64,000 bases of DNA from Oxalobacteraceae bacterium OTU3CINTB1 (GTDB lineage Bacteria; Pseudomonadota; Gammaproteobacteria; Burkholderiales; Burkholderiaceae_D), in assembly GCA_024123955.1 (NCBI GenBank), contig CP099652.1, forward strand, positions 1,488,001 through 1,552,000, in the 5' to 3' direction. The position numbers and the translations under genes were made by a program. Positions 26,901 through 34,843 of this stretch are shown in pieces; position 1 is the first letter of the stretch, and each line of letters begins with the position of its first letter. The notes beneath the pieces are model-generated. The model searched no databases and was not told the DNA's origin. It worked only from the letters and a program-made list of their open reading frames with translations.

Positions 26901-27741
26901 CGCGCGCGTGCTGTTCGAGCGTCTTGCGGTCCTTGGGATCGAGCTTGCTGGCGATGAGCAACTGGTGGCCGGCGCGCACGGGCGCCGGCAGCAGGCTGAA
27001 GGCGGTGATCAGGCCGTCGATGTTCTTGCGCGCGTCGAAGCCGCCCGGCGCGTACATCACCATGGCCCGCGTCAGGCCGAAGCGCCGGCGCAGCGCCTCG
27101 AGCGCCGGCGCGTCCAGCGCGGCCGGGCGGAAGCTGTCGTCCACCGCCGTCGAGATCGCCACGACCCGTTGCGCCGGCAGCCCCAGCGCGTCGATCGCCT
27201 CCTGGCGCGAGTAGTCGGAGATGGCCAGCAGCAGGCCGGCGCGGCGCAGCGAGTCGATCTTCAGGTCGTAGTAGTGGCGTTGCGCCGGCTGGGCCAGATA
27301 GGCGTCGGGATTGAGCAGCGGGATCAGGTCGTACAGCACCACGGCAGTGCGCGCGGCCCCGGCCAGCGTGCCGGCCGACACCACGGCGTCGTCGACATAG
27401 CCTTCGAACAGGCTGGTGACGAGCACCATGTCGGGCGCCAGCTGGGCCAGCACGTGCTCGCGCAGCAGTTCGCTCGCGCGCGCGGCCGGCCCCTGCGCGA
27501 TGTCGTGGCCGGCCAGCGGCGCGGCCGGCGCGAACACCCGGATGCGCTCGGGCGGCACCAGCGCGGCGAACGCCTGGCGCAGGTCGGGGATGGCGGCCTC
27601 GAGCGCGCCGTTGAGCAGCAGCCAGACCTCGTGCGGGCCGGCGTTGCGCGCCACGCCCAGCGCCAGCGCCAGCGAATAGCGGCCCACGCCGCGGAAGCGG
27701 CTTTCCGATTGCGCCCCTTGCAAATCGATGACGATGCGCAT
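23941..27741 (-). CDS. Triple-domain GT4 glycosyltransferase (WbdA-like architecture)
   Basis: A 1266-residue cytoplasmic protein made of three GT-B (GT4) units in tandem. Unit 1 (~1-385) begins MRIVIDLQGAQSES and has GFDARKNIDGL and the SKHEGFGLPALEA nucleotide-sugar motif. Unit 2 (~400-760) starts LVTPLPPERTGIADYAAQLL; its motif is degenerate (SHGETSAAVLDCMNYG, Asp in place of the second Glu). Unit 3 (~850-1255) has TIEPRKGHLQALDAF and SEGEGFGLPLIEA. Such multi-domain enzymes polymerise the O-polysaccharide repeat before ABC export, as WbdA does in E. coli O8/O9. The ATG overlaps the methyltransferase stop (ATGA), so the two are coupled. Sugar and linkages are unknown. Confidence 0.88.
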   Translation of the reverse strand: MRIVIDLQGAQSESRFRGVGRYSLALALGVARNAGPHEVWLLLNGALEAAIPDLRQAFAALVPPERIRVFAPAAPLAGHDIAQGPAARASELLREHVLAQLAPDMVLVTSLFEGYVDDAVVSAGTLAGAARTAVVLYDLIPLLNPDAYLAQPAQRHYYDLKIDSLRRAGLLLAISDYSRQEAIDALGLPAQRVVAISTAVDDSFRPAALDAPALEALRRRFGLTRAMVMYAPGGFDARKNIDGLITAFSLLPAPVRAGHQLLIASKLDPKDRKTLEQHARERGLADDELVLTGYVSDATLIELFSSAALFVFPSKHEGFGLPALEAMACGALVIGADNTSIPEVIGCDEALFDAADPGAIAAKMADALTDAALRERLRAHGRGQAARFSWDITARRALRALEAHAAALEAGAEATLHAAARKPRLALVTPLPPERTGIADYAAQLLPALASHFEIELVLCQPRVQLPPALAALPQRSVEWFAEHGAGFEHIMYQFGNSPFHSHMFALLRQHPGVVVLHDFFLSSVLAYEQMTGAMPGAWTEALFDGHGYVAMRDGLTDGDAAKHRYPCNLDVLRGATAVVVHSAHARELAQQWYGHAAADNWEVVPLPRAAPLADGPAARAAARAALGVDAGAWLVCSFGFIGPTKLCRELAQAWIASTLHAERDAVLVFVGANHGGDYGVALSALLAEAGGRVRIAGWTDEADYHRYLQAADAAVQLRAVSHGETSAAVLDCMNYGLPTIVNANGSLAGLRDDCVLKLPEQVTVADLTGALERLRADPAFGAGVGARARALLRSEHSPEHCAALYAQAMARAARGRGGDRAALMAALAALPGVEESPALQRQLAAGIALAPDRLAPRQLLVDVTSIARHDLRTGIERVARTALLELLHTRLPGVRVEPVYLSHEDGRWHCRYARRYGFALLGMDPQLTRDAIADVRPGDVYYGVDFAPGAVNGAAAAGLFAHWRALGVEVNFALYDLLPVLRPEFFPPNADIGHAAWLDVIAAEADRLVCISDAVADDMLAWLARPGRLAAARPRSAPLRLATLHLGADLGAPPPAGDGADAPGLPPALGARPAFLMVGTIEPRKGHLQALDAFELLWREGVDVDLVIVGNEGWRPLSAPERRTIPQIVARLERHPELGRRLFWLKGIDDAALDAVYRRSACLLAASEGEGFGLPLIEAALHRLPILARSLPVFREVAGEHAHFFSGDDGAALAGAVREWLALDTAGRAPPSAPMRWLTWQQHAQHLLRLLRLTPGPYDERLAPS

Positions 27742-29126
27742 CAGTGTTTCCTTGTGCGCAAAGCGCGTTGTAATTGCTGGTAGGCGTGCAGCGCGCGCGG
27801 CGACAGGTGTTCGGCCGACGGCGGCGGCGCGTCGGCCGGCACCTCGGCCGGCGCGTGCTGCAGCATGCGGTACAGGCGCGCCTGCAGCAACGGCAGCCGC
27901 GCCACCACCGCGCGCGCGGCGCGCTTGAGGCGCGGCCGGCGCAGCACCACGCGCATCAGCGCCAGCACGGCGGCGCCGGCGCGCCGGCGCAGGCCGCCGC
28001 CGACGCGGCGCTGGCGCAGCGCGCGCACGCCGCGCTGGGCGCTCCCGCTGACCCAGCGCAGCGGCGCGGTCACGCGCCACGAGGTGCTCGAGAGCAGGTC
28101 GACGATGCGCTGTTCGAGCTGCACGCCGCGCGCCTCGAGGTGCGCCAGGCGCGCCGCCAGGTCGGCCTGGCGGGCCGGCAGCTCGTCGAGCGGACCCAGG
28201 CGCTGGTCCAGCGCCGCCAGGGCGCCGGCCAGGCGCGCTTCGAGCGCGGCGTTGAAGCCGTGCTGGCCGCGCAGGTCGTCCATCACCATCGTGTGGGCCG
28301 CGTGCAAGCCCTGCAGTTGCTCGGCCTGGCCCTGCAGCGCGCGGTGCAGGTCGCCGTTCTGGCGCTGCAGTTGCGCCTCGTAGCGCTGCGCCAGCGCCGC
28401 CAGGGTGACGCCGTAGTCGGCCGCGAACAGCGGGTCGAACGGCGCCGTCAGCGCGGCCTCGGCCGCCTGTTGGGCCACCACCGCGTAGTCGGGGCTGACG
28501 CCCTCGAGCACCGTCAGCAGGCCGACCGGGCCGTCGCCGCGCAACTGCGGCATTTCCTGCAGGCGCAGCACGCACTGGCGCCCGAAGCCGCCAAACTCGA
28601 CGGCGAAGGCCAGCAGCGCCGGCGGCAGCGGGCGCTCGTGGCTGGGGTCGAGGTAAAAGCTGCTGGCGCCGACGGTGAGGTTTTCCGGGTTGGGCGTCTC
28701 GAAGATCAGCAGGCCGCCCGGCTGCAGCACGCGGCGCGCCTCGGCGATGATGTCCTGCACCAGCGCGAACGGCAGGTGCTCGACCAGGTGGAACGCCGAC
28801 ACCAGCGCCAGGCTGGCGTCGGGCAGCGCGCGCAGGCTGGCCAGCGCGTCGGCGCGCTCGACGTCGAGGTGGCGCTCGCGGCAGGCGCGCAGCATGCCCT
28901 CGTCGAGGTCGACGCCGCGCCCGGCGATGCCGCACGCGGCCAGCAGCTCGAGCCACTCGCCGCGGCCGCAGCCGAGGTCGAGCGCGCGGGCCGGCCCGGC
29001 GCCGGCCCGTTCGGCCTGCGCCGCCAGCGCCAGCAGGAACGGCCGGTAGACCGCCAGCCGGCGGCCGATCTCGTCGCGCGCGCCGCGGTAGCGGTCCTCG
29101 AAGGCGCGGTAGAAGTCGGCGCTCAC
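27741..29126 (-). CDS. SAM methyltransferase with coiled coil, candidate chain terminator
   Basis: A 461-residue protein. Residues ~1-230 form a class I SAM methyltransferase (LDLGCGRGEWLELL motif I, VSAFHLVEHL, GGLLIFETPNPEN). Residues ~240-350 are a predicted coiled coil rich in Gln/Leu/Ala, followed by the SSTSWRVTAPLRWV motif common in polysaccharide-locus proteins and a basic, amphipathic C-terminus. The methyltransferase plus coiled coil recalls WbdD, which caps O8/O9 chains and sets their length as a molecular ruler; the WbdD kinase domain is absent. The GTG start at 29126 overlaps the wzt stop (GTGA), and the stop overlaps the GT4 start. The capping role is inferred from architecture and context. 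Confidence 0.8.
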   Translation of the reverse strand: MSADFYRAFEDRYRGARDEIGRRLAVYRPFLLALAAQAERAGAGPARALDLGCGRGEWLELLAACGIAGRGVDLDEGMLRACRERHLDVERADALASLRALPDASLALVSAFHLVEHLPFALVQDIIAEARRVLQPGGLLIFETPNPENLTVGASSFYLDPSHERPLPPALLAFAVEFGGFGRQCVLRLQEMPQLRGDGPVGLLTVLEGVSPDYAVVAQQAAEAALTAPFDPLFAADYGVTLAALAQRYEAQLQRQNGDLHRALQGQAEQLQGLHAAHTMVMDDLRGQHGFNAALEARLAGALAALDQRLGPLDELPARQADLAARLAHLEARGVQLEQRIVDLLSSTSWRVTAPLRWVSGSAQRGVRALRQRRVGGGLRRRAGAAVLALMRVVLRRPRLKRAARAVVARLPLLQARLYRMLQHAPAEVPADAPPPSAEHLSPRALHAYQQLQRALRTRKH

Positions 29127-30355
29127 GGCGCCACCCCGCGGACGATCTCGACTTGCGGTTCGAGCCAGTTGCAGCCGACGAATGGCTTGCGGTTCATATT
29201 CATCACGATAAACAAAAACGCCATGTCGCGCCATTCATAATTGTCGCCCAGATGCGTCTCGCTGCTGGTCAGGGCGGTGGTGACCGAGTAGCTGCCCGGT
29301 CCCAGGTTGAGCGGAAAGCGGAACCGGTAGTCCAGTTCGTCGCCGGCGGCCGCGTTCTCGACGGGCAGTTCCATGTGGTGGGTGTTGGTGCCGTACATCT
29401 GCTGGCCGAGCCGGTCCTTGATCATGTAGCCGAGCACCAGGCGCGCCAGCGGCCGGCGCACCAACACCTTGACGCGCAGGCACACTTCGGCGCCGACGTT
29501 GAGCACCTCCACCGGGTTGCCGTGCTCGTCCTCGAGGGCGATGGCGGTGACGGTGGCCTCGCCGTTGCCCGAGGTGGTCTGGTGGCGGCCGTCGGCGGTG
29601 ACGGTCTGGGCGATGGTGCTGCCCTCGCGCTCGGCGATGAGCGCGTTGTAGTAGTCCATCACCTGCTCCGGCGTGCCCTGATGCGCCAGGCGCCCGCCGT
29701 CGAGCAGCAGCGCGCGGTCGCAGATCGACTGCATGGCCGAGCGGTCGTGGCTGACGATGAGCAGGGTGGTGCCGAGGCGGCGGAATTCGCGGATGCGCTC
29801 GAAACTCTTGTGCTGGAAATAGGCGTCGCCCACCGACAGCGCCTCGTCGACGATGAGCACGTCCGGGCGGCGCGCGGTGGCCACGCTGAAGGCCAGACGC
29901 ATCTGCATGCCCGACGAGTACACCCGCACCGGCTGGTCGAGGTACTCGCCGATGTCGGCGAAGGCGGCGATGGCGGGCATGAGCGCGTCGAGCTCGGGCA
30001 TCGTCAGGCCGATCAGCTGGCCGGCCATGTAGGCGTTCTGGCGGCCGGTGAAGTCCGGGTGGAAGCCCATGCCCAGTTCCAGCAGCGCCGCCACGCGGCC
30101 CTCGATCGCCACCGAGCCGGTGGTGGCCTGGGTGGTGCCGGTGATCAGCTTGAGCAAGGTGCTCTTGCCGGCGCCGTTGACGCCGAGGATGCCGACCGCC
30201 TCGCCGGGGGCGAGCTGGAAGCTGACGTCCTCGATCACCCACTTGAGGCGGTGGCGCGCGCCGCGCACCGGCAGCAGCCATTCGACAAGCCGGCCCCAGC
30301 GGTTGCCGTATTGCTTGTACGCCTTGCCCAGGTTGCTCACGCGGATGCTGCCCAT
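29123..30355 (-). CDS. wzt: Polysaccharide ABC transporter ATPase Wzt with C-terminal glycan-binding domain
   Basis: A 410-residue ABC ATPase that with Wzm exports an undecaprenyl-linked polysaccharide. The nucleotide-binding domain (~1-245) has Walker A GVNGAGKST near residue 60, the signature YSSGMQMRL, Walker B VLIVDEALSVGD and the switch His in IVSHD. Residues ~265-405 form a Wzt_C-type beta-sandwich (IALEDEHGNPVEVLNVG, YGTNTHH, LGPGSYSVTTAL), which in O8/O9 systems reads the capped chain end. The ATG overlaps the wzm stop by one base (TAATG) and the gene overlaps the methyltransferase, so exporter, cap enzyme and polymerase are coupled. Confidence 0.92.
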   Translation of the reverse strand: MGSIRVSNLGKAYKQYGNRWGRLVEWLLPVRGARHRLKWVIEDVSFQLAPGEAVGILGVNGAGKSTLLKLITGTTQATTGSVAIEGRVAALLELGMGFHPDFTGRQNAYMAGQLIGLTMPELDALMPAIAAFADIGEYLDQPVRVYSSGMQMRLAFSVATARRPDVLIVDEALSVGDAYFQHKSFERIREFRRLGTTLLIVSHDRSAMQSICDRALLLDGGRLAHQGTPEQVMDYYNALIAEREGSTIAQTVTADGRHQTTSGNGEATVTAIALEDEHGNPVEVLNVGAEVCLRVKVLVRRPLARLVLGYMIKDRLGQQMYGTNTHHMELPVENAAAGDELDYRFRFPLNLGPGSYSVTTALTSSETHLGDNYEWRDMAFLFIVMNMNRKPFVGCNWLEPQVEIVRGVAP

Positions 30356-31155
30356 TACAGCTCGTCCACCATCTCGCCGGCGCGCTTGCGGAACAGCGCC
30401 ATGCCCAGCGCGCAACAGCCCAGGCCGAGCACGGTTACCGGCAGCAGGCTGCCCCAGTCGGGCGCCTGGCCGCGCACCAGGATGACCTGGTAGGCGGTGA
30501 TGACGGCGGCCATCGGGTTCCAGGCCATCAGCTCGCGCACCGACGCCGGCAACGTCGTGATCGGATAGACGATCGGCGTGAACCAGAACCAGAACTGCAG
30601 CAGGATGGTGAAGAACTGGCCGACGTCGCGGAAGAACACGTTGAGCACGCCGAGGATCATGCCCAGGCCGATGGCGAACATGATCTGCAGCAGCAGCACC
30701 GGCACCAGCGCGGCGTAGATCCAGCCGGGGAAGGTGCCCGACACCACCAGGAAGGCGGTAAACAGGCCGAAGATGATGGCGAAGTTGATCAGCGCGTTGA
30801 GCACGACGATGATCGGCAGGCAGATGCGCGGGAACTGCAGTTTCTTGATCAGGTTGGCGTGTTCGAGGAACACCGACTGGCTGCGCCCGGTGATCTCGGC
30901 GAACAGGCCCCAGGTGAGCACGCCGGCGCACAGGTAGATGCTGTAGGCGAAGGTCGAGCCGCTGCCGGGCAGGCGGCTGCCCATGACCTGGGAAAAGATG
31001 ACGGTGTAGACGACGATCATGGCCAGCGGGTTGAGCACCGTCCAGGCCGCGCCGAGCAGCGAGTTGCGGTATTTGCTCTGGAACTCGCGTTTGATGCTGC
31101 CCAGCACAAAACCACGGTAGCGCCACACGCCGCCCAGCATGGACAGCGAAATCAT
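30355..31155 (-). CDS. wzm: Polysaccharide ABC transporter permease Wzm
   Basis: A 266-residue ABC-2 permease with six membrane helices. Family marks include IKREFQSKYRNSLLGAAWTV at the N-terminus, the FPRICLPI loop after helix 3, NVFFRDVGQFFTI, and WFWFTPIVYPI. It forms the channel through which Wzt drives the finished polysaccharide to the periplasm. It is the first gene of the long minus-strand operon, with an extended -10 (TGCTATACT) about 155 bases upstream. Confidence 0.92.
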   Translation of the reverse strand: MISLSMLGGVWRYRGFVLGSIKREFQSKYRNSLLGAAWTVLNPLAMIVVYTVIFSQVMGSRLPGSGSTFAYSIYLCAGVLTWGLFAEITGRSQSVFLEHANLIKKLQFPRICLPIIVVLNALINFAIIFGLFTAFLVVSGTFPGWIYAALVPVLLLQIMFAIGLGMILGVLNVFFRDVGQFFTILLQFWFWFTPIVYPITTLPASVRELMAWNPMAAVITAYQVILVRGQAPDWGSLLPVTVLGLGCCALGMALFRKRAGEMVDEL

Positions 31156-31308
31156 GCGGCAACGGCCGCGCCGGGGCGCCGCGCAACGGGGGACGGAAGG
31201 GCGCGGCGCGGCGTCGGCGCGGGGGCGAAGGATGTCGTCATAGGGGCTGCGGGGGAGGCCGGACGCGCCGTGCTTCCCCCGCCGGATTGGGCAATTAACA
31301 AGGGCGGC

Positions 31309-31317
31309 AGTATAGCA
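31309..31317 (-). promoter_or_regulatory. Extended -10 promoter candidate for the wzm operon
   Basis: On the minus strand the sequence reads TGCTATACT, an extended -10 (TGn plus hexamer), which can work without a good -35. It is the only promoter-like element I see in the ~280-base gap between the beta-propeller gene and wzm. The same TGCTATAAT form precedes wzt2 and the ligase-GT9 gene. Confidence 0.45.
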
Positions 31318-31434
31318 CGCCGCTTTTGCCCTCTTGCCATCCTGCCAAGCGAAAAATGTTTCCAGTTGTAAGGGCGCGCGGGCCGGCGCCGCCGGGCGCC
31401 GTGGCGCCGGCTGGTGCCGGCTGGTGCTGGCCCG

Positions 31435-32340
31435 CTAGTCGGCGCCCGGCGGGCGCAGCGGGTAGCGCAGCGCCGGCGGCAACGGCGCGCCGCCGAGCGC
31501 CGCGCGGGCGCGCGCCAACCATCCCGGCGGGCGCAAGGCGAAGCCGTCGGGCAGTGCCATCAGGTCCAGCACCAGGCCTTCGCCGGCGAGCGCGATTTCG
31601 TGGCGCGGGCGCCACTGGCGGTCGGTCACCAGCACCTTGCCCATGGTGAAGTCGCGCGACTTGCGCTCGATCAGCGCCGACACGCCGACGCAGCGGCTGG
31701 CCGCGTCGAAGGCCACGCCGCGCGGAAAGCCGCCGGTGTCGAGCACGAAGCCGCGGTCGCCCAGCAGGCGGCTCTCGGCCGACGAGCAGGTGTACAACTG
31801 GCCGTCCTCGCGCCACATGTTGTGGCCGCAGTTGCCCAGCATCATGCTGCGCACCGGCGCGCGGTCGGCCAACGCGAACGCCAGCAGTTCGCTGGGACCG
31901 CGGTTATGGGCCAGGATCCAGACCAGGCCGTCCTCGAACATGAACGAATTGAAGTGGTTGACGTCGCCCACGCCGGGGCCGCCGAGCGGATACCATTGCT
32001 CCCAGCGCCGGCCGTCGTAGACGGCGATCAGGTTGTCGTGCGAGGCGGTGGCGTAGAGCTTGCCGTCGTGCCAGGCGATTTCATGCAGGTCGCGCAGCGG
32101 AAACGGCGCGCGCAGCGCGCCGCAACGGCGCAGCTGGCGGTCGAACACCAGGATCTCGCCGCGCTCGTCGGCCGACGGCACGTCCGACGACACCAGGCGC
32201 TTGCGCGCGGCCACGTACAGGTGCTCGCCGTGGCGCGCGATGCCGTAGTACAGGCCGTTGCCGCCGTCGAGGCGGGTGGCGTGGCCGCTCTCGGTGTCGA
32301 GCAGCAAAAAGGATTGGGACGTGGTGAGCAGTAATTGCAT
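31435..32340 (-). CDS. Uncharacterised beta-propeller-like protein in the polysaccharide locus
   Basis: A 301-residue soluble protein without a signal peptide. It has repeated short strands such as GLYYGIARHGEHLYVAARKR, GEILVFDRQLRR, LHEIAWHDGKLYATASHDN and FPRGVAFDAASRCVGVSA, a pattern typical of propeller proteins with YVTN/NHL-like blades. I do not recognise the family and assign no function. It lies between the two Wzt genes with its own TATAAT (32375-32380) about 35 bases upstream. A conserved-looking HNMWREDGQLYTCSSAE segment might form a ligand site. It could be a binding protein or a non-classical glycan enzyme. Confidence 0.6.
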   Translation of the reverse strand: MQLLLTTSQSFLLLDTESGHATRLDGGNGLYYGIARHGEHLYVAARKRLVSSDVPSADERGEILVFDRQLRRCGALRAPFPLRDLHEIAWHDGKLYATASHDNLIAVYDGRRWEQWYPLGGPGVGDVNHFNSFMFEDGLVWILAHNRGPSELLAFALADRAPVRSMMLGNCGHNMWREDGQLYTCSSAESRLLGDRGFVLDTGGFPRGVAFDAASRCVGVSALIERKSRDFTMGKVLVTDRQWRPRHEIALAGEGLVLDLMALPDGFALRPPGWLARARAALGGAPLPPALRYPLRPPGAD

Positions 32341-32374
32341 ACGGTGCGGCGCGGCGAAAAGCGGGTAACCGGCG

Positions 32375-32380
32375 ATTATA
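32375..32380 (-). promoter_or_regulatory. -10 hexamer for the beta-propeller gene
   Basis: A perfect TATAAT on the minus strand, about 35 bases before the ATG at 32340. No acceptable -35 was found at 16-18 bases, so strength is uncertain. Confidence 0.4.
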
Positions 32381-32430
32381 GCCCAAGCGGCGCGCCGTCC
32401 GGGCTGGTTGGCAAGCGCTTTTACATGTCT

Positions 32431-33774
32431 TTACACGGGCCCGGCCTGGCGTTGCAGCGCGCAGATCGGGTCGAGGTTGCACACCCCGCTCCAGACGATG
32501 GCGTCGAGGTTGCGCAGCACGGTGAAGGCGCCGGCGTCCTGCTGGCGCGCCAGGGTCTGGCGGAAGTCGCCGTCGCCGGCGCCGCCCTCGGCCACGCCGG
32601 CGGTGATGGTGTAGTCGCCCGGGGCCAGCGCGGCCTTGAACGAGAACTCGGCGCGCACGGCCTCGCCCGCGCGCACCGGGCCGATCTGCTGGCGCATGCA
32701 GTAGGTGTTGGTCATGAACACCGCCTCGCCGCGCGCGTTGCGGATCTGGAAGCCGATGTGCGGATCGGCGTAGTCGGCGCCGAAGCGGCTGTCGACGCGC
32801 ACGGTGGCGACGCGGTCGCTGATGACGGTGGCCGCCTGCTGGTCGTCGACGTACAGGCCGACGGCCTCGATGCGCGCGCCGCCGTGCTCGAACGAGCCGA
32901 TGGTCGCCGCCGGTGCCGGTGCCGGCGCCGGCAAGCCGGCCGGCGCCTCGACGGCAGCGGCGGCCGGCAGCGGGGCGGACACGGCGGCCGGTAGGGGCGC
33001 GGAAACGGACGCGGCGGACGCGGCGGGCGCGGGCAGGCCGTCGCGCTGGCGCAGCACGTGGGCGTTGTACAGGTCGATGACCTCGCGCGGCGTGCTGTCG
33101 AGCGCGATCCGGCCGGCGCTGATCAGGATGGCGCGGTTGCACAGCGAATAGACGGCGCCCATCGCGTGCGAGACGAACAGCAAGGTGGTGCCGGCCTGGC
33201 AGTAGGCGCGGATGCGGTCGAAGCACTTCTGCTGGAAGAACACGTCGCCCACGGCCAGCGCCTCGTCGATGATGAGGATGTCGGGCCGCACGGCGGTGGC
33301 CACGGCAAACGCCAGGCGCACCTGCATGCCCGACGAATAGACCCGCACCGGCTGGTCGATGTAGTCGCCGATGTCGGCGAAGGCCTCGATGGCCGGCATC
33401 AGCGCGCTCACCTCCTCGACGCTCAGGCCGATCAGCTGGCCGGCCATCAGGGCGTTCTGGCGGCCGGTGAAGTCGGGATGGAAGCCCATGCCCAGTTCGA
33501 GCAGCGCGGCCACGCGCCCGTGCGTGGCCACGCCGCCGGTGGTCGGCTGGGCGGTGCCGGTGATCAGTTTGAGCAAGGTGCTCTTGCCGGCGCCGTTGAC
33601 GCCGATCAGGGCCACGGCCTCGCCGGCGGCGATGTGGAAGTCGATGTCCTGCAACACCCATTTGAGCCGGTGGCGCAGGCCGAGGAAGGGCGTGACCCAC
33701 TCCAGCAACCGCGACCAGCGGGTCGGATACTGCTTGTAGGCCTTGCCCAATTGCGTGACGTGAATGCTGCCCAT
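32431..33774 (-). CDS. Second Wzt-like ABC ATPase with Ala/Pro linker and divergent C-terminal domain
   Basis: A 447-residue paralogue of the Wzt at 29123-30355. The ATPase part (~1-240) is very similar throughout (GVNGAGKST, YSSGMQVRL, ILIIDEALAVGD, FVSHA). It is joined by a low-complexity Ala/Pro linker (~255-300, with SAPLPAA repeated) to a Wzt_C-type domain (~300-440; HIGFQIRNARGEAVFMTNTY) that diverges strongly from the first copy. The linker is longer than in the paralogue. No second Wzm is present, so it either shares the one permease or pairs with a permease elsewhere. An extended -10, TGCTATAAT, lies about 45 bases upstream, so it is a separate unit. Confidence 0.88.
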   Translation of the reverse strand: MGSIHVTQLGKAYKQYPTRWSRLLEWVTPFLGLRHRLKWVLQDIDFHIAAGEAVALIGVNGAGKSTLLKLITGTAQPTTGGVATHGRVAALLELGMGFHPDFTGRQNALMAGQLIGLSVEEVSALMPAIEAFADIGDYIDQPVRVYSSGMQVRLAFAVATAVRPDILIIDEALAVGDVFFQQKCFDRIRAYCQAGTTLLFVSHAMGAVYSLCNRAILISAGRIALDSTPREVIDLYNAHVLRQRDGLPAPAASAASVSAPLPAAVSAPLPAAAAVEAPAGLPAPAPAPAATIGSFEHGGARIEAVGLYVDDQQAATVISDRVATVRVDSRFGADYADPHIGFQIRNARGEAVFMTNTYCMRQQIGPVRAGEAVRAEFSFKAALAPGDYTITAGVAEGGAGDGDFRQTLARQQDAGAFTVLRNLDAIVWSGVCNLDPICALQRQAGPV

Positions 33775-33815
33775 GTTTTATCCATCCAGAAGAAGCCGGC
33801 GCGTGGCCGGGCCGG

Positions 33816-33824
33816 ATTATAGCA
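33816..33824 (-). promoter_or_regulatory. Extended -10 promoter of the second wzt-like gene
   Basis: TGCTATAAT on the minus strand, a perfect extended -10, 42-50 bases before the ATG. No -35 of quality is visible, as expected for an extended -10 promoter. Confidence 0.5.
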
Positions 33825-33944
33825 CCGGGCGGCGCGGGCCGACGCCGCCCCCGGCAGCGCTCCCGGCCGGCCCGCGCTTGCCTAGCGCGGCGCGGCGCTG
33901 GTATCATCCCGGCCTGCCCCAAGCCCCGGCGTCAAAGGAAAACG

Positions 33945-34211
33945 ATGGAAAAAGTACAGGTGTACCTGCGGTTTAACACCCGTAACGATAACGACAATCC
34001 GCTGCCGTGGCGGGTGTTGCTGGCCGAGGACAGCGAGGGCGGCGCGCTGCGCTACACCCAGGCCTACGCGGCCGAGGTGCGCTTCGACAGTCCGGTGCGC
34101 ACCTCGAGCGACGAGGTCGAGCCGGGCGTGCTCAAGTGGCACATCACCGCGCTCGGCTACGTCAGCTGGCTGGGCGACGTGTGCCTGGTGTCCGACCGGC
34201 CGCCGGCCTGA
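33945..34211 (+). CDS. Uncharacterised 88-residue protein
   Basis: A small soluble protein with a good ribosome site (AAAGGA six bases before the ATG) and a coding-like third-position GC pattern. Segments such as [21 protein letters not shown] and [20 protein letters not shown] suggest a compact beta-rich fold. I recognise no family. It precedes cysC by eight bases and probably forms an operon with cysC and the acyltransferase gene, so a role in polysaccharide sulfation or regulation is possible but unsupported. Confidence 0.65.
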   Translation: MEKVQVYLRFNTRNDNDNPLPWRVLLAEDSEGGALRYTQAYAAEVRFDSPVRTSSDEVEPGVLKWHITALGYVSWLGDVCLVSDRPPA

Positions 34212-34219
34212 GCGTCGCC

Positions 34220-34843
34220 ATGGCCACCCACGCCCCCGCCAGCGCCAACGTCGTCTGGCAACGGCTCGGCATCGACCGCGGCAACCGCCCGCTGGGCCTG
34301 CGCCAGCGTCCCTGCGTGCTGTGGTTCACCGGCCTGAGCGGTTCGGGCAAGACCACCGTCGCCGGCCTGGTCGAGCAGCGCCTGGCCGCGCTCGGGCTGC
34401 ACACCTACCTGCTCGACGGCGACAATGTGCGCCACGGCCTGTGCGGCGACCTCGGCTTTAGCGACGCCGACCGTGTGGAAAACATCCGCCGCGTCGGCGA
34501 GGTGGGGCGCCTGATGGCCGACGCCGGCCTGATCGTGCTGAGCGCCTTCATCTCGCCGTTCCGCTCGGACCGGGCGCTGGTGCGCCAGCTGATGCCGGCC
34601 GGCGAATTCATCGAGATCCACATGGACACCCCGCTGCACGAATGCGAGCGGCGCGACCCCAAGGGACTGTACCGCAAGGCGCGCGCCGGGCAGATCCGCA
34701 ACTTCACCGGACTCGACTCGCCCTACGAGGCGCCGCTGGCGCCCGAGGTGCGGCTCGACACGCTGGCCGGCACGCCGGCCCAGTGCGCCGACCAGGTGGT
34801 GGCGTTCCTGGACGCGCGCGGCATGCTGGCGCGGCCGGCGTGA
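34220..34843 (+). CDS. cysC: Adenylyl-sulfate (APS) kinase
   Basis: A 207-residue enzyme that phosphorylates APS to PAPS, the sulfate donor for sulfotransferases and for PAPS-dependent assimilation. Seen: P-loop GLSGSGKTT, the [18 protein letters not shown] substrate segment, [11 protein letters not shown], and the C-terminal [20 protein letters not shown] lid. No cysND or cysH lies nearby. Placement between polysaccharide genes and next to an acyltransferase, rather than in an assimilation operon, hints at sulfate modification of a glycan, though no sulfotransferase is seen. The stop overlaps the next GTG start. Confidence 0.92.
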   Translation: MATHAPASANVVWQRLGIDRGNRPLGLRQRPCVLWFTGLSGSGKTTVAGLVEQRLAALGLHTYLLDGDNVRHGLCGDLGFSDADRVENIRRVGEVGRLMADAGLIVLSAFISPFRSDRALVRQLMPAGEFIEIHMDTPLHECERRDPKGLYRKARAGQIRNFTGLDSPYEAPLAPEVRLDTLAGTPAQCADQVVAFLDARGMLARPA

